Source: Sphingobacterium sp. HMA12 (GTDB lineage: Bacteria; Bacteroidota; Bacteroidia; Sphingobacteriales; Sphingobacteriaceae). Taken from it: a stretch of DNA of 64,000 nucleotides. The position numbers and the translations under genes were made by a program. Location of the stretch: positions 310,001 through 374,000 of the forward strand of contig NZ_BEYR01000001.1 of the NCBI RefSeq assembly GCF_002933815.1, in the 5' to 3' direction. Positions 1 through 8,380 of the stretch are shown here, piece after piece. Numbering within the stretch: the first letter of the stretch is position 1; every line of letters begins with the position of its first letter. The notes below the pieces were generated by a model. The model saw only the letters and a list, made by a program, of their open reading frames with translations, ran no database searches and was not told the DNA's origin.

Positions 1-1289
1 TTGGTAATGGTGCCTATAATTGTTATATCATCGAAACCGAATCGGAAAGAGGAATCTATCACACGGAGACTAAAAGCTGGCTGCTTCCATTGTCAGCATA
101 TTATGCCACAATCAGCTATGCGCTAATGGATTATTTTATCCTGCAAGATCAGATGGGCCGGTATTGTTACTACGATACAGCTAGTAAAGAACTGAGTGAA
201 TCCTTTGATTTTATCTGTGGTAGTGTAAGACATTACCAAGATCTAATGATGTTGCGCGGCGACCGACTGTTTAATAAAGGCTATGAGGGATTAGAAGAGG
301 TGCCCCAAGATCAGTATGGATATTATATCAATGCATTGGACAAGCTGGAAGGAAAGGAACTTGAGGTTTTTGACCATTTTTTCACGCAGTGGAAATCGGA
401 CCGGGGCGTAGATTTTGAATCTGCTTATGATAGTTATACACTGTATCACATGGCCATGGATTGCTGCAGAAATGGAGACGTCGAAAATGCTATCCGTTAC
501 TTTACATTTTCAGCTGATCAGGACAATGAAAGCAGTATGTATGAACTTGGTAGTATCTATACGGATACCGATAATGAAAATAAGCGTTTTCTGGACCTGA
601 AAAAAGGAATTGCATACTATGAGCGGTCCGCCGAAAAGGGGTATGCAGCTTCTTGGAATAGCATCGGTTATCTTTACCAGCATGGCATAGGCTATACATC
701 GGATCTAAAAAAAGCTTTTGAGGCCTATAGCAAGGGGGCTGATCTTGGGGATGGCTATGCATTATCCAATCTAGGTTACTTCTATTTTAGTGGGACCTAT
801 GTGGAGGAAGATCTTGAAAAAGCATTGGATTACTACAAAAAAGCGGAGTTGAAACTAATCGAAAATAATCGCAATATCGCTTCGATTTATTATAGTTTAG
901 ATGACTATGACCGTCTACTTGTTTATCTGAAGAAAGATAAAGCGGATAGCTATTCCAATATTTATTACGGTTTGATGTATGATGCGGGTTTAAAATTTAA
1001 AAAGGACAGTAAAAAAGCCATTCATTATTTTGAGCGGGCAAACCGTTATAGTGTCTATGAGTCTGCTACAGAAAGCTTATTGGGTTACTATAAAAATGAT
1101 CCCGACTTTATGGATCAGGAAAAACATGCCTACTGGTCGGATTTTGCCCGGCAACACGAGCTGGATATTGCACCGGAGCTGCTGATTTGGACAGATGAGA
1201 CGAAAAGCGGAGGAAAAGATGTGCAGGGCAAATCTGAAGGAAATAGTGGAGCCTCCCTTTTTAGCAAACTTTTTAAAAAGAAAAAATAA
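1..1289 (+). CDS. Sel1-repeat (TPR-like) protein, 5' end outside window
   Basis: The frame is open from base 3, and the first in-frame start-like codon (TTG at 90) lies inside a continuous coding stretch, so the gene begins upstream of the window. Visible residues include Sel1-type helical repeats, with motifs such as AYYERSAEKGYAASW, IGYLYQHGIG and EAYSKGADLGDGYALSNLGY spaced about 36 residues apart. The C-terminus is lysine-rich (FSKLFKKKK). Sel1 repeats form alpha-solenoids that bind proteins; no enzymatic motif is seen. The short segment before the repeats (GNGAYNCYIIE) resembles the end of a SMI1/KNR4 immunity-type domain, but too little is visible to be sure. Function unknown. A small membrane protein follows after 8 nt and may be cotranscribed. 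Confidence 0.8.
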   Translation, partial: GNGAYNCYIIETESERGIYHTETKSWLLPLSAYYATISYALMDYFILQDQMGRYCYYDTASKELSESFDFICGSVRHYQDLMMLRGDRLFNKGYEGLEEVPQDQYGYYINALDKLEGKELEVFDHFFTQWKSDRGVDFESAYDSYTLYHMAMDCCRNGDVENAIRYFTFSADQDNESSMYELGSIYTDTDNENKRFLDLKKGIAYYERSAEKGYAASWNSIGYLYQHGIGYTSDLKKAFEAYSKGADLGDGYALSNLGYFYFSGTYVEEDLEKALDYYKKAELKLIENNRNIASIYYSLDDYDRLLVYLKKDKADSYSNIYYGLMYDAGLKFKKDSKKAIHYFERANRYSVYESATESLLGYYKNDPDFMDQEKHAYWSDFARQHELDIAPELLIWTDETKSGGKDVQGKSEGNSGASLFSKLFKKKK

Positions 1290-1297
1290 CCCATACT

Positions 1298-1522
1298 ATG
1301 TTGTCCGCTGCAAATTTAGATTTCTCCGGTTTACTTGTTGACCTGATCTGTATCATATTTTTCGGTATAGGTTTAGGTTATTCCCTGATTGTGGGTGTGA
1401 TTCATCTTGTACAGAAGAAAACTAAAACTTTTGGTTATTATCTGCGCACTTTTTTAATTTCGGGAATTATAGGTCTTGGGCTGGGCACCTTAATCATTAT
1501 GATGTGGGCGCTATCGCTTTAA
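1298..1522 (+). CDS. small two-helix membrane protein
   Basis: This is a 74-residue protein with two hydrophobic helices (about residues 10-36 and 49-72) separated by a short basic loop (VQKKTKTFGYY). It starts 8 nt after the Sel1-repeat gene on the same strand, so the two are probably cotranscribed. No family is recognised and no catalytic residues are visible. It is probably an inner-membrane protein of unknown role. Confidence 0.6.
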   Translation: MLSAANLDFSGLLVDLICIIFFGIGLGYSLIVGVIHLVQKKTKTFGYYLRTFLISGIIGLGLGTLIIMMWALSL

Positions 1523-1595
1523 CTTCCATATAACTTGTTTTAGGAGCAGGAGGCATTGGATGGGCTCCTGTTCCTGAAAAAATGGGACTTTATTA

Positions 1596-2132
1596 TTAGA
1601 CCGATCTATTTTTTGCATTGACAATATGCATCAGATGGTGATTGCAATGCCAGGCATATAACCCAATATTTACTTTAAGTGAAATATATCTTTTGGTAAC
1701 GGGATGAATAAAGGCCCGTTCAAGTTGCTCATCACTTAGACTTTTCAAAAGAATCTCCCAACGTTGATGTAACCCTTCCAATAGACGCAGCGAGCTTTCT
1801 ATCGGATTGTGCTGTGCATCCGGAAGTTGCGCCCAACGATTTTCTTCATAGAGTTTTATGGTTGGATCATCTTCTGTCAGTGCTAACTTAAAACGGACAA
1901 AGCTATTCATATGGCTATCTGCACAATGATGGACCACTTGTCTGATCGTCCAGCCATCTGGGCGATATCTTTTTTCTAATGCACTTTCCGGTAAGTCACT
2001 GACTTCGGATTTTAGGCGGGTAGGGAAGTCTGCAATTGTTTTTATCCAATCGCTCAGTAATTGCTTGTTAATATGATCTGGTACGGCAAAGCGACCTATG
2101 GGATACCGAAGTTTTTCTAATTCATGTTGCAT
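1596..2132 (-). CDS. YfiT-like DinB-superfamily metal enzyme (putative thiol transferase)
   Basis: The 178-residue protein matches the YfiT/BstA branch of the DinB four-helix-bundle superfamily. The putative metal-binding histidines are in VVHHCADSH (H68/H69) and WHCNHHLMH (H162, H166), matching the three-histidine site of Bacillus YfiT. The N-terminal YPIGRF segment and the PDGWTIRQVVHH stretch are typical of the family. Such enzymes use Zn or Ni; in Firmicutes they transfer bacillithiol, and other members are called metal-dependent hydrolases. Which thiol or substrate is used here is unknown. The gene stands alone, convergent with the small membrane protein and divergent from the DUF2625 gene. 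Confidence 0.8.
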   Translation of the reverse strand: MQHELEKLRYPIGRFAVPDHINKQLLSDWIKTIADFPTRLKSEVSDLPESALEKRYRPDGWTIRQVVHHCADSHMNSFVRFKLALTEDDPTIKLYEENRWAQLPDAQHNPIESSLRLLEGLHQRWEILLKSLSDEQLERAFIHPVTKRYISLKVNIGLYAWHCNHHLMHIVNAKNRSV

Positions 2133-2354
2133 GGTTTAAATTTAACGAAAATTGCTTGAAGGTTCGTATCTTTTATGTGTAAAGTAATGGTCAGATCACC
2201 TTTTGGGCTTTAACAAACGTACTTATGTGATTTGGATGACAGGAAGAATTATGGTAATTTCGGCAATTCGAGATGAATCACTTTATTTTTTTCTATAATC
2301 GATGAGTTAGGAAAATAAATAAGGGCGGTTTGTTTTGAACATAAAGCACAAGGA

Positions 2355-3020
2355 ATGAAGAGTCTAAATGAGTTGATTAATCCGACAGATTCGGGATGGG
2401 GTCTGGTCGAAGAATGGATGAAGGGAGCTAGCAATCCTTATGAGGTGCTGCCCAGAAATCCAAAACGCGCAGATGAGGAGCTGTTAAGAGCTCAGATTAC
2501 CACAAAATCACCTATGGGCGCTATTATTCATCAAACAGGTGGAATGCTCATTGATGGCGGATGGCTACGGATCTTGGGCTCGGGTTCAGTTAAATTGAAT
2601 CGGGGTATCATGGAGTGGAACAAAGGAAAGAGTTTTGACAAAGAAGGGGAGAAAGGTGGTTTTTTGCTAATTGCCGATGATGTTTTAGGTGGCTATTTTG
2701 CGATTAATGCCGGAGCTTTGGGCGAGAGCATAGGACAGGTCTATTATTTTGCACAAGACACTTTGCAATGGGAAAGTTTGGAGTGTGGCTATTCTGATTT
2801 TATTTATTGGACATTGAAGGGTGACATCCGTCAATTTTATGAAACATTTAAATGGAAGGAATGGGTTGAAGATGTACAAAAATTGGATGGAAATCAGGTA
2901 TTTTCATTTTACCCTTTTCTATGGACAGCAGAAGCGCGTGATCTGCGCAAGGTTGATAGAAAAGTAGTACCTATTGACGAAAACTACCATTTCACGATGG
3001 AGTTTGCGGGTGGAAGATAA
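2355..3020 (+). CDS. DUF2625 family protein
   Basis: The 221-residue soluble protein matches DUF2625 throughout. It has the N-terminal LINPTDSGWGLVEEWMK block, the central QTGGMLIDGGWLRILGSGS block, and the FLLIADDVLGGYFAINAG and ECGYSDFIYW segments. The architecture resembles SUKH/SMI1-type folds, in which the conserved ADD-GG-FA block is typical, but no biochemical function is established. No signal peptide is seen. It ends 5 nt from the stop of the convergent lipoprotein gene, so there is no room for a separate terminator. Confidence 0.75.
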   Translation: MKSLNELINPTDSGWGLVEEWMKGASNPYEVLPRNPKRADEELLRAQITTKSPMGAIIHQTGGMLIDGGWLRILGSGSVKLNRGIMEWNKGKSFDKEGEKGGFLLIADDVLGGYFAINAGALGESIGQVYYFAQDTLQWESLECGYSDFIYWTLKGDIRQFYETFKWKEWVEDVQKLDGNQVFSFYPFLWTAEARDLRKVDRKVVPIDENYHFTMEFAGGR

Positions 3021-3025
3021 ACCTG

Positions 3026-3871
3026 TTACCAGTTGGTGATCAACAGGTTCTTTGCCGCACGGAGACTACATTTCTGATATTTGGAATAGGCTTTTGCTGC
3101 TCGTTCCTGAATTTGTTCGTTACTTTCTCCGTTTATATACCCAGTTAGTGCATCATGGAGACTGTAGGCTTCTGGACACATCAAATGGCTTGTCCAGAGA
3201 ATGGGGTTTACAGTTTCCTTATCTATATGAGGTGCAAAATACTTTTTACTATAACAAGCGAGGATAATCGCATTCCGTTTTTGACGGTCAGTGTTTTTAA
3301 AACGCTCCCCTAGCTGAAAATCCATAAGACCATCATGTCCAATATAAGCATTGAGCTTTGCATTACCGGCTATTCCGATAATCTTGTTGTCTACTTGCAG
3401 TGTATCTTTTAGCTGGCCATGCAAGCCTCGAAGAAAATCAACTGTACATAGCTTGATCTCTTTGCCATCATAGGCATCCGCAACAAGGAAATAGTTCTCA
3501 GACTTGCGTTTATAAACCAAACGCTCGAGAATTGCACCTTTTGCTTTGTACTTTTTTACAAGCTTCCAATCTTTACTGCGATTGAAATAAGTTTTTATCC
3601 CATATTCACAGCCCCAATAGAGGTTGTTTGCCGGATCCTGACCGTTACCTATTGCTTTGGGAACAGGTACGATTCCCTGATAGGTATTATCACATAATGC
3701 AACAAGTACATGGATAGTACGTGTTGTGGAATCATAAGGCAGGACTATCGTATTGTTATTTTGACTATTCGATATTTGGGCTGAACCTGCTGCACTACGC
3801 TGCCCACATGCGAGAAGGAGGAGGGTACTGCTTAGTATCCATATATAATTGAAAACCTTTTTTATCTCCAT
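3026..3871 (-). CDS. lipoprotein of unknown function
   Basis: The start is placed at 3871 rather than at the earlier in-frame ATG (3919), because from here the protein begins with a short basic stretch, a hydrophobic helix and a lipobox LLAC (Cys22). The mature part, about 260 residues, has a segment IIGIAGNAKLNAYIGHDGLMDF and several cysteines (WGCEYG, ILACYSKKYF, HLMCPEAY). That gives it the look of a compact alpha/beta enzyme domain, but I do not recognise the family. It is probably anchored in the cell envelope. The gene is monocistronic and convergent with the DUF2625 gene. Confidence 0.6.
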   Translation of the reverse strand: MEIKKVFNYIWILSSTLLLLACGQRSAAGSAQISNSQNNNTIVLPYDSTTRTIHVLVALCDNTYQGIVPVPKAIGNGQDPANNLYWGCEYGIKTYFNRSKDWKLVKKYKAKGAILERLVYKRKSENYFLVADAYDGKEIKLCTVDFLRGLHGQLKDTLQVDNKIIGIAGNAKLNAYIGHDGLMDFQLGERFKNTDRQKRNAIILACYSKKYFAPHIDKETVNPILWTSHLMCPEAYSLHDALTGYINGESNEQIQERAAKAYSKYQKCSLRAAKNLLITNW

Positions 3872-4104
3872 TGTATTCAACAAGAATGAATTTATTTGTC
3901 GGTAAATCAGATCCGACATTTAGTCTGCCTTGGATTCTTTTATCGGGGTCATCACCCCTTGTCCAAGGTCAGTCTGAATATAAACAAATATAGCTGGAAA
4001 ATAGGAATGATATACTCCTTGTTTTCAGTGAATTTTAATCTGCTGTGGGGGTCAGATGCTGCTGATACAATAGATACATGAGCTCGCACGTGATCCTATA
4101 TAAT

Positions 4105-4151
4105 TTGAAGTACGGATTGAACAATTACATTACGTTCAATCCGTACTTCAA
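4105..4151 (-). terminator. 18-bp perfect inverted repeat, terminator of the NYN gene
   Basis: Two perfectly complementary 18-nt arms (4105-4122 and 4134-4151) flank an 11-nt loop, 30 nt after the stop of the minus-strand NYN gene. Only a weak T-rich tail follows on the minus strand. It most likely ends NYN transcription. The stretch 3872-4104 upstream of the lipoprotein start shows no convincing gene. Confidence 0.6.
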
Positions 4152-4180
4152 GTGGCTTTCCAATCTATCCAGTGCTAAAA

Positions 4181-5491
4181 TTAGCGGGATTGATTTTGGA
4201 ATGTATAGGTATGCTCGTTGAGTTTCGTAATTTCTAGCTGGATACCTTCCGCTAGTCCAAGTAGGGTTGCGGCATCTTTACCCAGTTTAAGGACATGGAA
4301 TCCACGGCCACGGTAAGTGAAATTGCATTCATACTCATTGGAATCAATAACGATCCGGAGCTTTTGTGATTTCGTTGGAAATAAAGGCTTAAAATCTTTG
4401 GTAATTCTGATTTGCGATTTTTTTGCATCATCCGCTGTAATTTTATTTCCTGTTGCTGGAAATAACATACGATTGGGAGCATCATTTTGAGCTATGTTTT
4501 CTACTAATTGTTGTTCCTCTTTCTGTTGAACTGCTGCAAGCTCTTTTGGGGTATTTTCCGCTACAACTGTATCTTGAGGTTTTTTATTTTGGCGACCTTT
4601 TTTTCGCGCATTTTGATTGGTAGGTTTTGCTGTAACTTCCTGTGATTTTGCATCAGTGGTTGCTATTGTTTTTTTGTCTTCAGCTGTTGGTAAAGGGCTG
4701 ACAGCAGATAAAGGGCGCTTGATAATATTTCGGATGTAATAATGTTTTATTCTCGATTTGTCCGTATTACGTTCTTCGATTTCAAAATCTTCTGTATAGG
4801 CTTTGAAAAGATGGGACATCTTATCATAACCATAATTTCGGGCGTCAAAATCCGGTTTTCTTTTATTGAAAAGACTGCCAATTTCCCCTAAAAATGCCCA
4901 TCCATTTTCATCTGCGGTGTCATCAACGGTATCTTTTAATAATTCCAGCGTCTCTTCATCGAGCACCGCTATGCTGGTTGGATTGTCTACAGGTACCGGT
5001 TTGGGTTGGTTTTGTTGTTTTTTCTTGGTGTTAGGCTCCTTCTTTGGATTCTTTTCGAAGATCTCAACATAAATAAATTTGTCACAAGAAGCGATGAAAG
5101 GTTTCGGCGTTTTTTTCTCTCCAATACCGATCACCAATTTACCCGATTCTCTTAGACGCGTAGCCAATCTTGTAAAATCGCTGTCACTCGATACAATACA
5201 AAACCCATCGACCCTGTCGGAATGTAGGATGTCCATCGCGTCAATAATAAGAGCTGAGTCGGTGGAGTTTTTGCCTTGTGTATAGCTGTACTGCTGGATA
5301 GGGGTTATCGCATGGGTGAGGAGCTTATCCTTCCATTTTTCGACATAAGGATTGGTCCAGTCACCGTAGATCCGTTTGATCGTAGGAATACCGTAGCGTT
5401 TGACTTCGTTCAGAATTTCTTCGATCTTTCGATAAGAAACATTATCCGCATCGATTAATATTGCAATTTGTAAATCCCCATGTTCTGCCAT
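4181..5491 (-). CDS. NYN-domain predicted RNase with OST-HTH/LOTUS RNA-binding domain
   Basis: This is a 436-residue protein. Residues 8-150 form a NYN (PIN-like) nuclease domain with the expected acidic residues: ILIDADN (D14, D16), STDSALIIDAMD, and SSDSDFTRLATRLRE. Residues about 183-255 (ELLKDTVDD to HYYIRNI) match an OST-HTH/LOTUS domain, a winged-helix RNA-binding module. A long low-complexity linker rich in Lys, Gln and Pro follows. The last 60 residues are a small beta-rich region (LRIVIDSNEYECNF, then GRGFHVLKLG) that I cannot assign. The architecture resembles eukaryotic MARF1-type proteins, and an RNA-processing or decay role is inferred. It is a single-gene unit. Confidence 0.85.
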   Translation of the reverse strand: MAEHGDLQIAILIDADNVSYRKIEEILNEVKRYGIPTIKRIYGDWTNPYVEKWKDKLLTHAITPIQQYSYTQGKNSTDSALIIDAMDILHSDRVDGFCIVSSDSDFTRLATRLRESGKLVIGIGEKKTPKPFIASCDKFIYVEIFEKNPKKEPNTKKKQQNQPKPVPVDNPTSIAVLDEETLELLKDTVDDTADENGWAFLGEIGSLFNKRKPDFDARNYGYDKMSHLFKAYTEDFEIEERNTDKSRIKHYYIRNIIKRPLSAVSPLPTAEDKKTIATTDAKSQEVTAKPTNQNARKKGRQNKKPQDTVVAENTPKELAAVQQKEEQQLVENIAQNDAPNRMLFPATGNKITADDAKKSQIRITKDFKPLFPTKSQKLRIVIDSNEYECNFTYRGRGFHVLKLGKDAATLLGLAEGIQLEITKLNEHTYTFQNQSR

Positions 5492-5737
5492 AAATATATA
5501 GTTATTTTTCGATGTATTTTTATGTGTACGCCACCAATAGGATTTTCCTATTTTTTGAACATACGGTTAAAAATACGTTATTGTTGAAGAATTATTGAAT
5601 TTTTTGAAATTTAATTTGAGTGATGATTTTCTGAGGGACGCTATTTTGAAAGATTTCTGCTCTATCTTATGTAGGATATTACAACAGGGAAACTGAGGAG
5701 GAGCATCAAATAGTGTTTAATATGAATTAGTAGGAAC

Positions 5738-5802
5738 AAAAAAAAGGTTTTCAAACGGGGAGAATGAAAACCTTAAATAACCAATTATAAACCTAAATTA
5801 TG
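5738..5802 (-). ncRNA. predicted small RNA with intrinsic terminator
   Basis: On the minus strand a consensus promoter (5809-5840) is followed by about 28 AU-rich nt and then a hairpin with 10-bp arms (5765-5774 and 5744-5753) and a loop containing CTCCCC. The hairpin runs into eight U residues (5745-5738). This is a compact transcript of about 65 nt with no reading frame of note. The complementary plus strand reads AACCAATTATAAACC followed by TAAATTATG, which resembles the start region of SusC/TonB-dependent receptor mRNAs in this phylum. The plus-strand ATG there opens only a five-codon frame (MMIQR stop). The sRNA reading is inferred. The rest of the 5492-6124 gap shows nothing else. Confidence 0.6.
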
Positions 5803-5808
5803 ATGATA

Positions 5809-5840
5809 CAAAGATAGTGTGTCTTTCACACTTATGCAAA
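5809..5840 (-). promoter_or_regulatory. Bacteroidota-type promoter for the predicted sRNA
   Basis: Read on the minus strand, TTTG (5840-5837) is followed by a 20-nt spacer and TATCTTTG (5816-5809). This is an exact match to the -33/-7 consensus recognised by the phylum's primary sigma factor. Transcription would start near 5802. No protein gene lies downstream on this strand before the terminator at 5738. Confidence 0.65.
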
Positions 5841-6124
5841 TGTTGTTTAATATTTTTTTATTACGCAATTATTTTTGTAGCTAAAAGACTACAAACTCTT
5901 GTTGTTATCCTGATTTCAAAAATAATGATTATTTGAGGTGGGCTGTTTTCGCTATTGCCAATGTATCATCTCAAAGCAAAAATTGACCATAGCGCCAGCT
6001 TTCTTGTGATCCGGGTAAAGACGGTTCTGTAAAAGAGTAGCTTATGATTCTTGAATAATTGAAAAAATAGTGTATGAAATTTAAAATGAGCTAAGACGCT
6101 CCGCAGGGATGAGGTAATAAGTGA

Positions 6125-6904
6125 TTAATGCTGAATAAATGCAGATGGCCGGTAGCCCATAACAGCATAGAAACTATTGGTAAATGCCTGCAGACTTTGA
6201 TAACCCACTTTATAGGCGATTTGGGAGATTGTCAGTTCGCCCATACTTAAAAGCTCAAGGCTTTTGATGATCCGAAGTAATTGTTGGTACTTGACAAGTG
6301 TCATTCCCGTTTCTTTTTTAAATAGGCGCTCTATGGTACGCAAGGAGAGATTGGATAACAGTGCAATCTCTTCCATTTTGATGGGATGGGTATAGTGGTC
6401 ATGCAAGTGACTTAAAACTGTCTGCAGTCTGTTTTCACTTGGCAGTGTAATTTCCAAATGCAATAACCGCGCTGCGAATGCAGGAAGCTCGTTAAGGAGT
6501 GCGTGCAGGAAGATTTTTTCGTGTTCATTTTCTTCCGTTAATTTTGACCACTTTTCAGCATAGCGTATCATTTCCTGTAATACTTTCGGGGCTGCGAATA
6601 TCTGAACGTTTTCGAAAAATGGATCGTCTTGTTCGATATCGAAAAAAAGGATCATTAACTTGATGCTTTCCGAATGCGAATTGGTCTTATGTAGCGCATT
6701 CGAGGGAACCCATGCAACATGATTTTGAGGAAGCAGATACATTTTTCCCGCCACGGTAAGGTATTGAAAACCCTGCTCGACATAGATCAGCTGTGCTTTC
6801 CGATGGGTATGCAACGCATCGTCGTGAATCCAGTTTTCTTCAAACCAGACAAAATTAGATTTCTTGATCCCCTCAATTGTTGCAATATGATTCGAACAGC
6901 CCAT
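6125..6904 (-). CDS. AraC-family transcriptional regulator with cupin-type sensor
   Basis: The start is placed at 6904 (MGCSNHIATIEG) because upstream in-frame codons give an unconvincing N-terminus and run across the divergent promoter region. The protein has about 259 residues. The N-terminal half is an AraC-type beta-barrel (HTHRKAQLIYVEQG, LLPQNHVAWVPSNALH). The C-terminal 100 residues hold two helix-turn-helix motifs (MEEIALLSNLSLRTIERLFKK and ISQIAYKVGYQSLQAFTNSFY). It is divergent from a CynX-like MFS transporter and probably regulates it in response to a small ligand, as is common for such pairs. Confidence 0.85.
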   Translation of the reverse strand: MGCSNHIATIEGIKKSNFVWFEENWIHDDALHTHRKAQLIYVEQGFQYLTVAGKMYLLPQNHVAWVPSNALHKTNSHSESIKLMILFFDIEQDDPFFENVQIFAAPKVLQEMIRYAEKWSKLTEENEHEKIFLHALLNELPAFAARLLHLEITLPSENRLQTVLSHLHDHYTHPIKMEEIALLSNLSLRTIERLFKKETGMTLVKYQQLLRIIKSLELLSMGELTISQIAYKVGYQSLQAFTNSFYAVMGYRPSAFIQH

Positions 6905-6927
6905 GTCGTTATAAATTAAATCAATGG

Positions 6928-6959
6928 CAAATTTAATTAAATAACTGAACATATCTTTG
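6928..6959. promoter_or_regulatory. divergent -7 elements between araC-type and MFS genes
   Basis: TATCTTTG at 6952-6959 (plus) and TAAATTTG at 6935-6928 (minus) both match the TAnnTTTG -7 consensus and point toward the MFS and AraC genes. Neither has a good -33 element, which would fit activator-dependent promoters. The region is AT-rich, so chance matches are possible. Confidence 0.4.
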
Positions 6960-7057
6960 CAACAAATCATCATGGTCGAGAAATCCATAAAGATATATTG
7001 CCGCTTCACAGCGGAATGGATTCAATGTGCATGATGCACAAGAAGCAATTAATTTCT

Positions 7058-8266
7058 ATGAATAGTAATTTACAAGAATCAAATACTGTCACCTGGGGCT
7101 GGTTATCTGTATTTGTCGTTATTTTGGTATCTACGAACCTAAGGTCGCCCATTACAGCAGTAGGGCCTGTTTTGGGACAGATCAGCGAGGGCCTTACATT
7201 GGACAGTTTTCAAAGCAGTCTATTGACCGCCATTCCTCTTTTTATGTTTGCGACTTGTTCGGTTGCTGTTAGCAAGTATTCTCATGTTATGGGCATGCAT
7301 CGCTTTTTGTTGTTTGGGCTGATCATTCTCGCTGTTGGGATTATTGTTAGGGTCTGGGGGGATACAGGCCCTTTATTTGTAGGTTCTGTTATGATCGGAT
7401 TAGGAATATGTGTGGGTAATGTGGTGGCACCGGGTTATATTAAAACTAGTTTTCCCCATCATATCGGACTGATGACGGGAATTTTTGCCGTAGCAATGAA
7501 TCTGACCGCAGCATTTGCATCGGGCTTTAGTCTACGTATTGGGGAATGGACAGGATTAGGATGGAGGGGTTCCTTAGGGCTGTGGGTCGTATTGGCCATA
7601 TGCGCTCTTATCGCTGTCTTTTTTGATCAATTAGCTGGACCGAAAGATGCTGCTCCTGCCCAAAGGCAACAACCGAAGAGCGGTATCGGGCATATTTTTA
7701 GATCCAGATTGGCTTGGTATATCAGTATATTTATGGGGATTCAATCATTGATTTATTATAGCCTGATTTCCTGGTTACCTAAAGTATTGGTCGACTATGG
7801 AATGGTGGCTAAAGATACCGGTTGGTTGTTATTTTTGATTCAGATTGCAATGATTCCCATTATGTTTTTCGGACCTATTATCGCACACCGAATGAAAGAC
7901 CAGCGGTTGATGGCTGTTGCTGTCGCCGGTGGTATGCTGGGCAGTATCGTGATTTTCTTTTTATTTAAGCTGGAGGGAATTTATGTTGCGGCTGTATTGC
8001 TGGGACTTTCCAATGGTTTGTCTTTTAGCCTTTCTATTCTCTTTTTTAGTTTAAGGGCTAAAACCATAGCAAATGCAATTAAAATCTCTGGAATGGCACA
8101 GTCGGTCGGTTATCTGATTGCAGCATTTGGCCCACCAATTTTTGGAAAACTGCACGAGGTTGACCCCTCCTGGAATTACTCTTTTTATTTTCTTGCAGGA
8201 AGTATTATTGTCCTGTTGATTACAGGGATAAAAGCAGCGGAGAACAAATTCGTGGAAGAAACTTAA
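7058..8266 (+). CDS. MFS transporter, CynX/NimT type
   Basis: The protein has about 402 residues from the ATG at 7058 (MNSNLQES). An earlier ATG at 6998 adds 20 residues rich in Met and His and unlike a membrane-protein start, but it cannot be excluded. Twelve hydrophobic segments are visible. Helix 1 carries VSTNLRSPITAVGPVLGQI, the signature of the cyanate permease/2-nitroimidazole transporter branch. The middle loop (residues about 200-230) contains DQLAGPKDAAPAQRQQ. The substrate is unknown; family members export or import small anions and drugs. It is paired with a divergent AraC regulator. Confidence 0.85.
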   Translation: MNSNLQESNTVTWGWLSVFVVILVSTNLRSPITAVGPVLGQISEGLTLDSFQSSLLTAIPLFMFATCSVAVSKYSHVMGMHRFLLFGLIILAVGIIVRVWGDTGPLFVGSVMIGLGICVGNVVAPGYIKTSFPHHIGLMTGIFAVAMNLTAAFASGFSLRIGEWTGLGWRGSLGLWVVLAICALIAVFFDQLAGPKDAAPAQRQQPKSGIGHIFRSRLAWYISIFMGIQSLIYYSLISWLPKVLVDYGMVAKDTGWLLFLIQIAMIPIMFFGPIIAHRMKDQRLMAVAVAGGMLGSIVIFFLFKLEGIYVAAVLLGLSNGLSFSLSILFFSLRAKTIANAIKISGMAQSVGYLIAAFGPPIFGKLHEVDPSWNYSFYFLAGSIIVLLITGIKAAENKFVEET

Positions 8267-8285
8267 GGCAATGAAAAAAGTATTT

Positions 8286-8337
8286 CGCAAAGACATGAGG
8301 CCCGATATACTAATATATCGGGCCTCATGTCTTTGCG
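8286..8337. terminator. 24-bp perfect stem, shared terminator
   Basis: Arms 8286-8309 and 8314-8337 are perfectly complementary over 24 bp with a four-base loop. The hairpin sits between the convergent MFS gene and the CocE-type hydrolase gene, 20 nt after one stop and 43 nt from the other. A T-rich tail lies on the minus-strand side. It probably terminates both genes. Confidence 0.75.
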
Positions 8338-8380
8338 ACCGGCTTATTTTCACTATCAGGTATCCAGTGGTCGACTATCC

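Noticed and set aside
90..1289. Start of the Sel1-repeat gene at base 90
   Set aside because: The codon is TTG and the frame is open and protein-like back to base 3, so the true start is outside the window.
3896..4081. 61-residue plus-strand frame
   Set aside because: It lies over the lipoprotein promoter region, has no family resemblance and no coding-like composition.
5744..5830. A SusC-type gene start on the plus strand (ATG in a receptor-like leader)
   Set aside because: The ATG opens only five codons before a stop and no receptor sequence follows; promoter and terminator signals both point to the minus strand.
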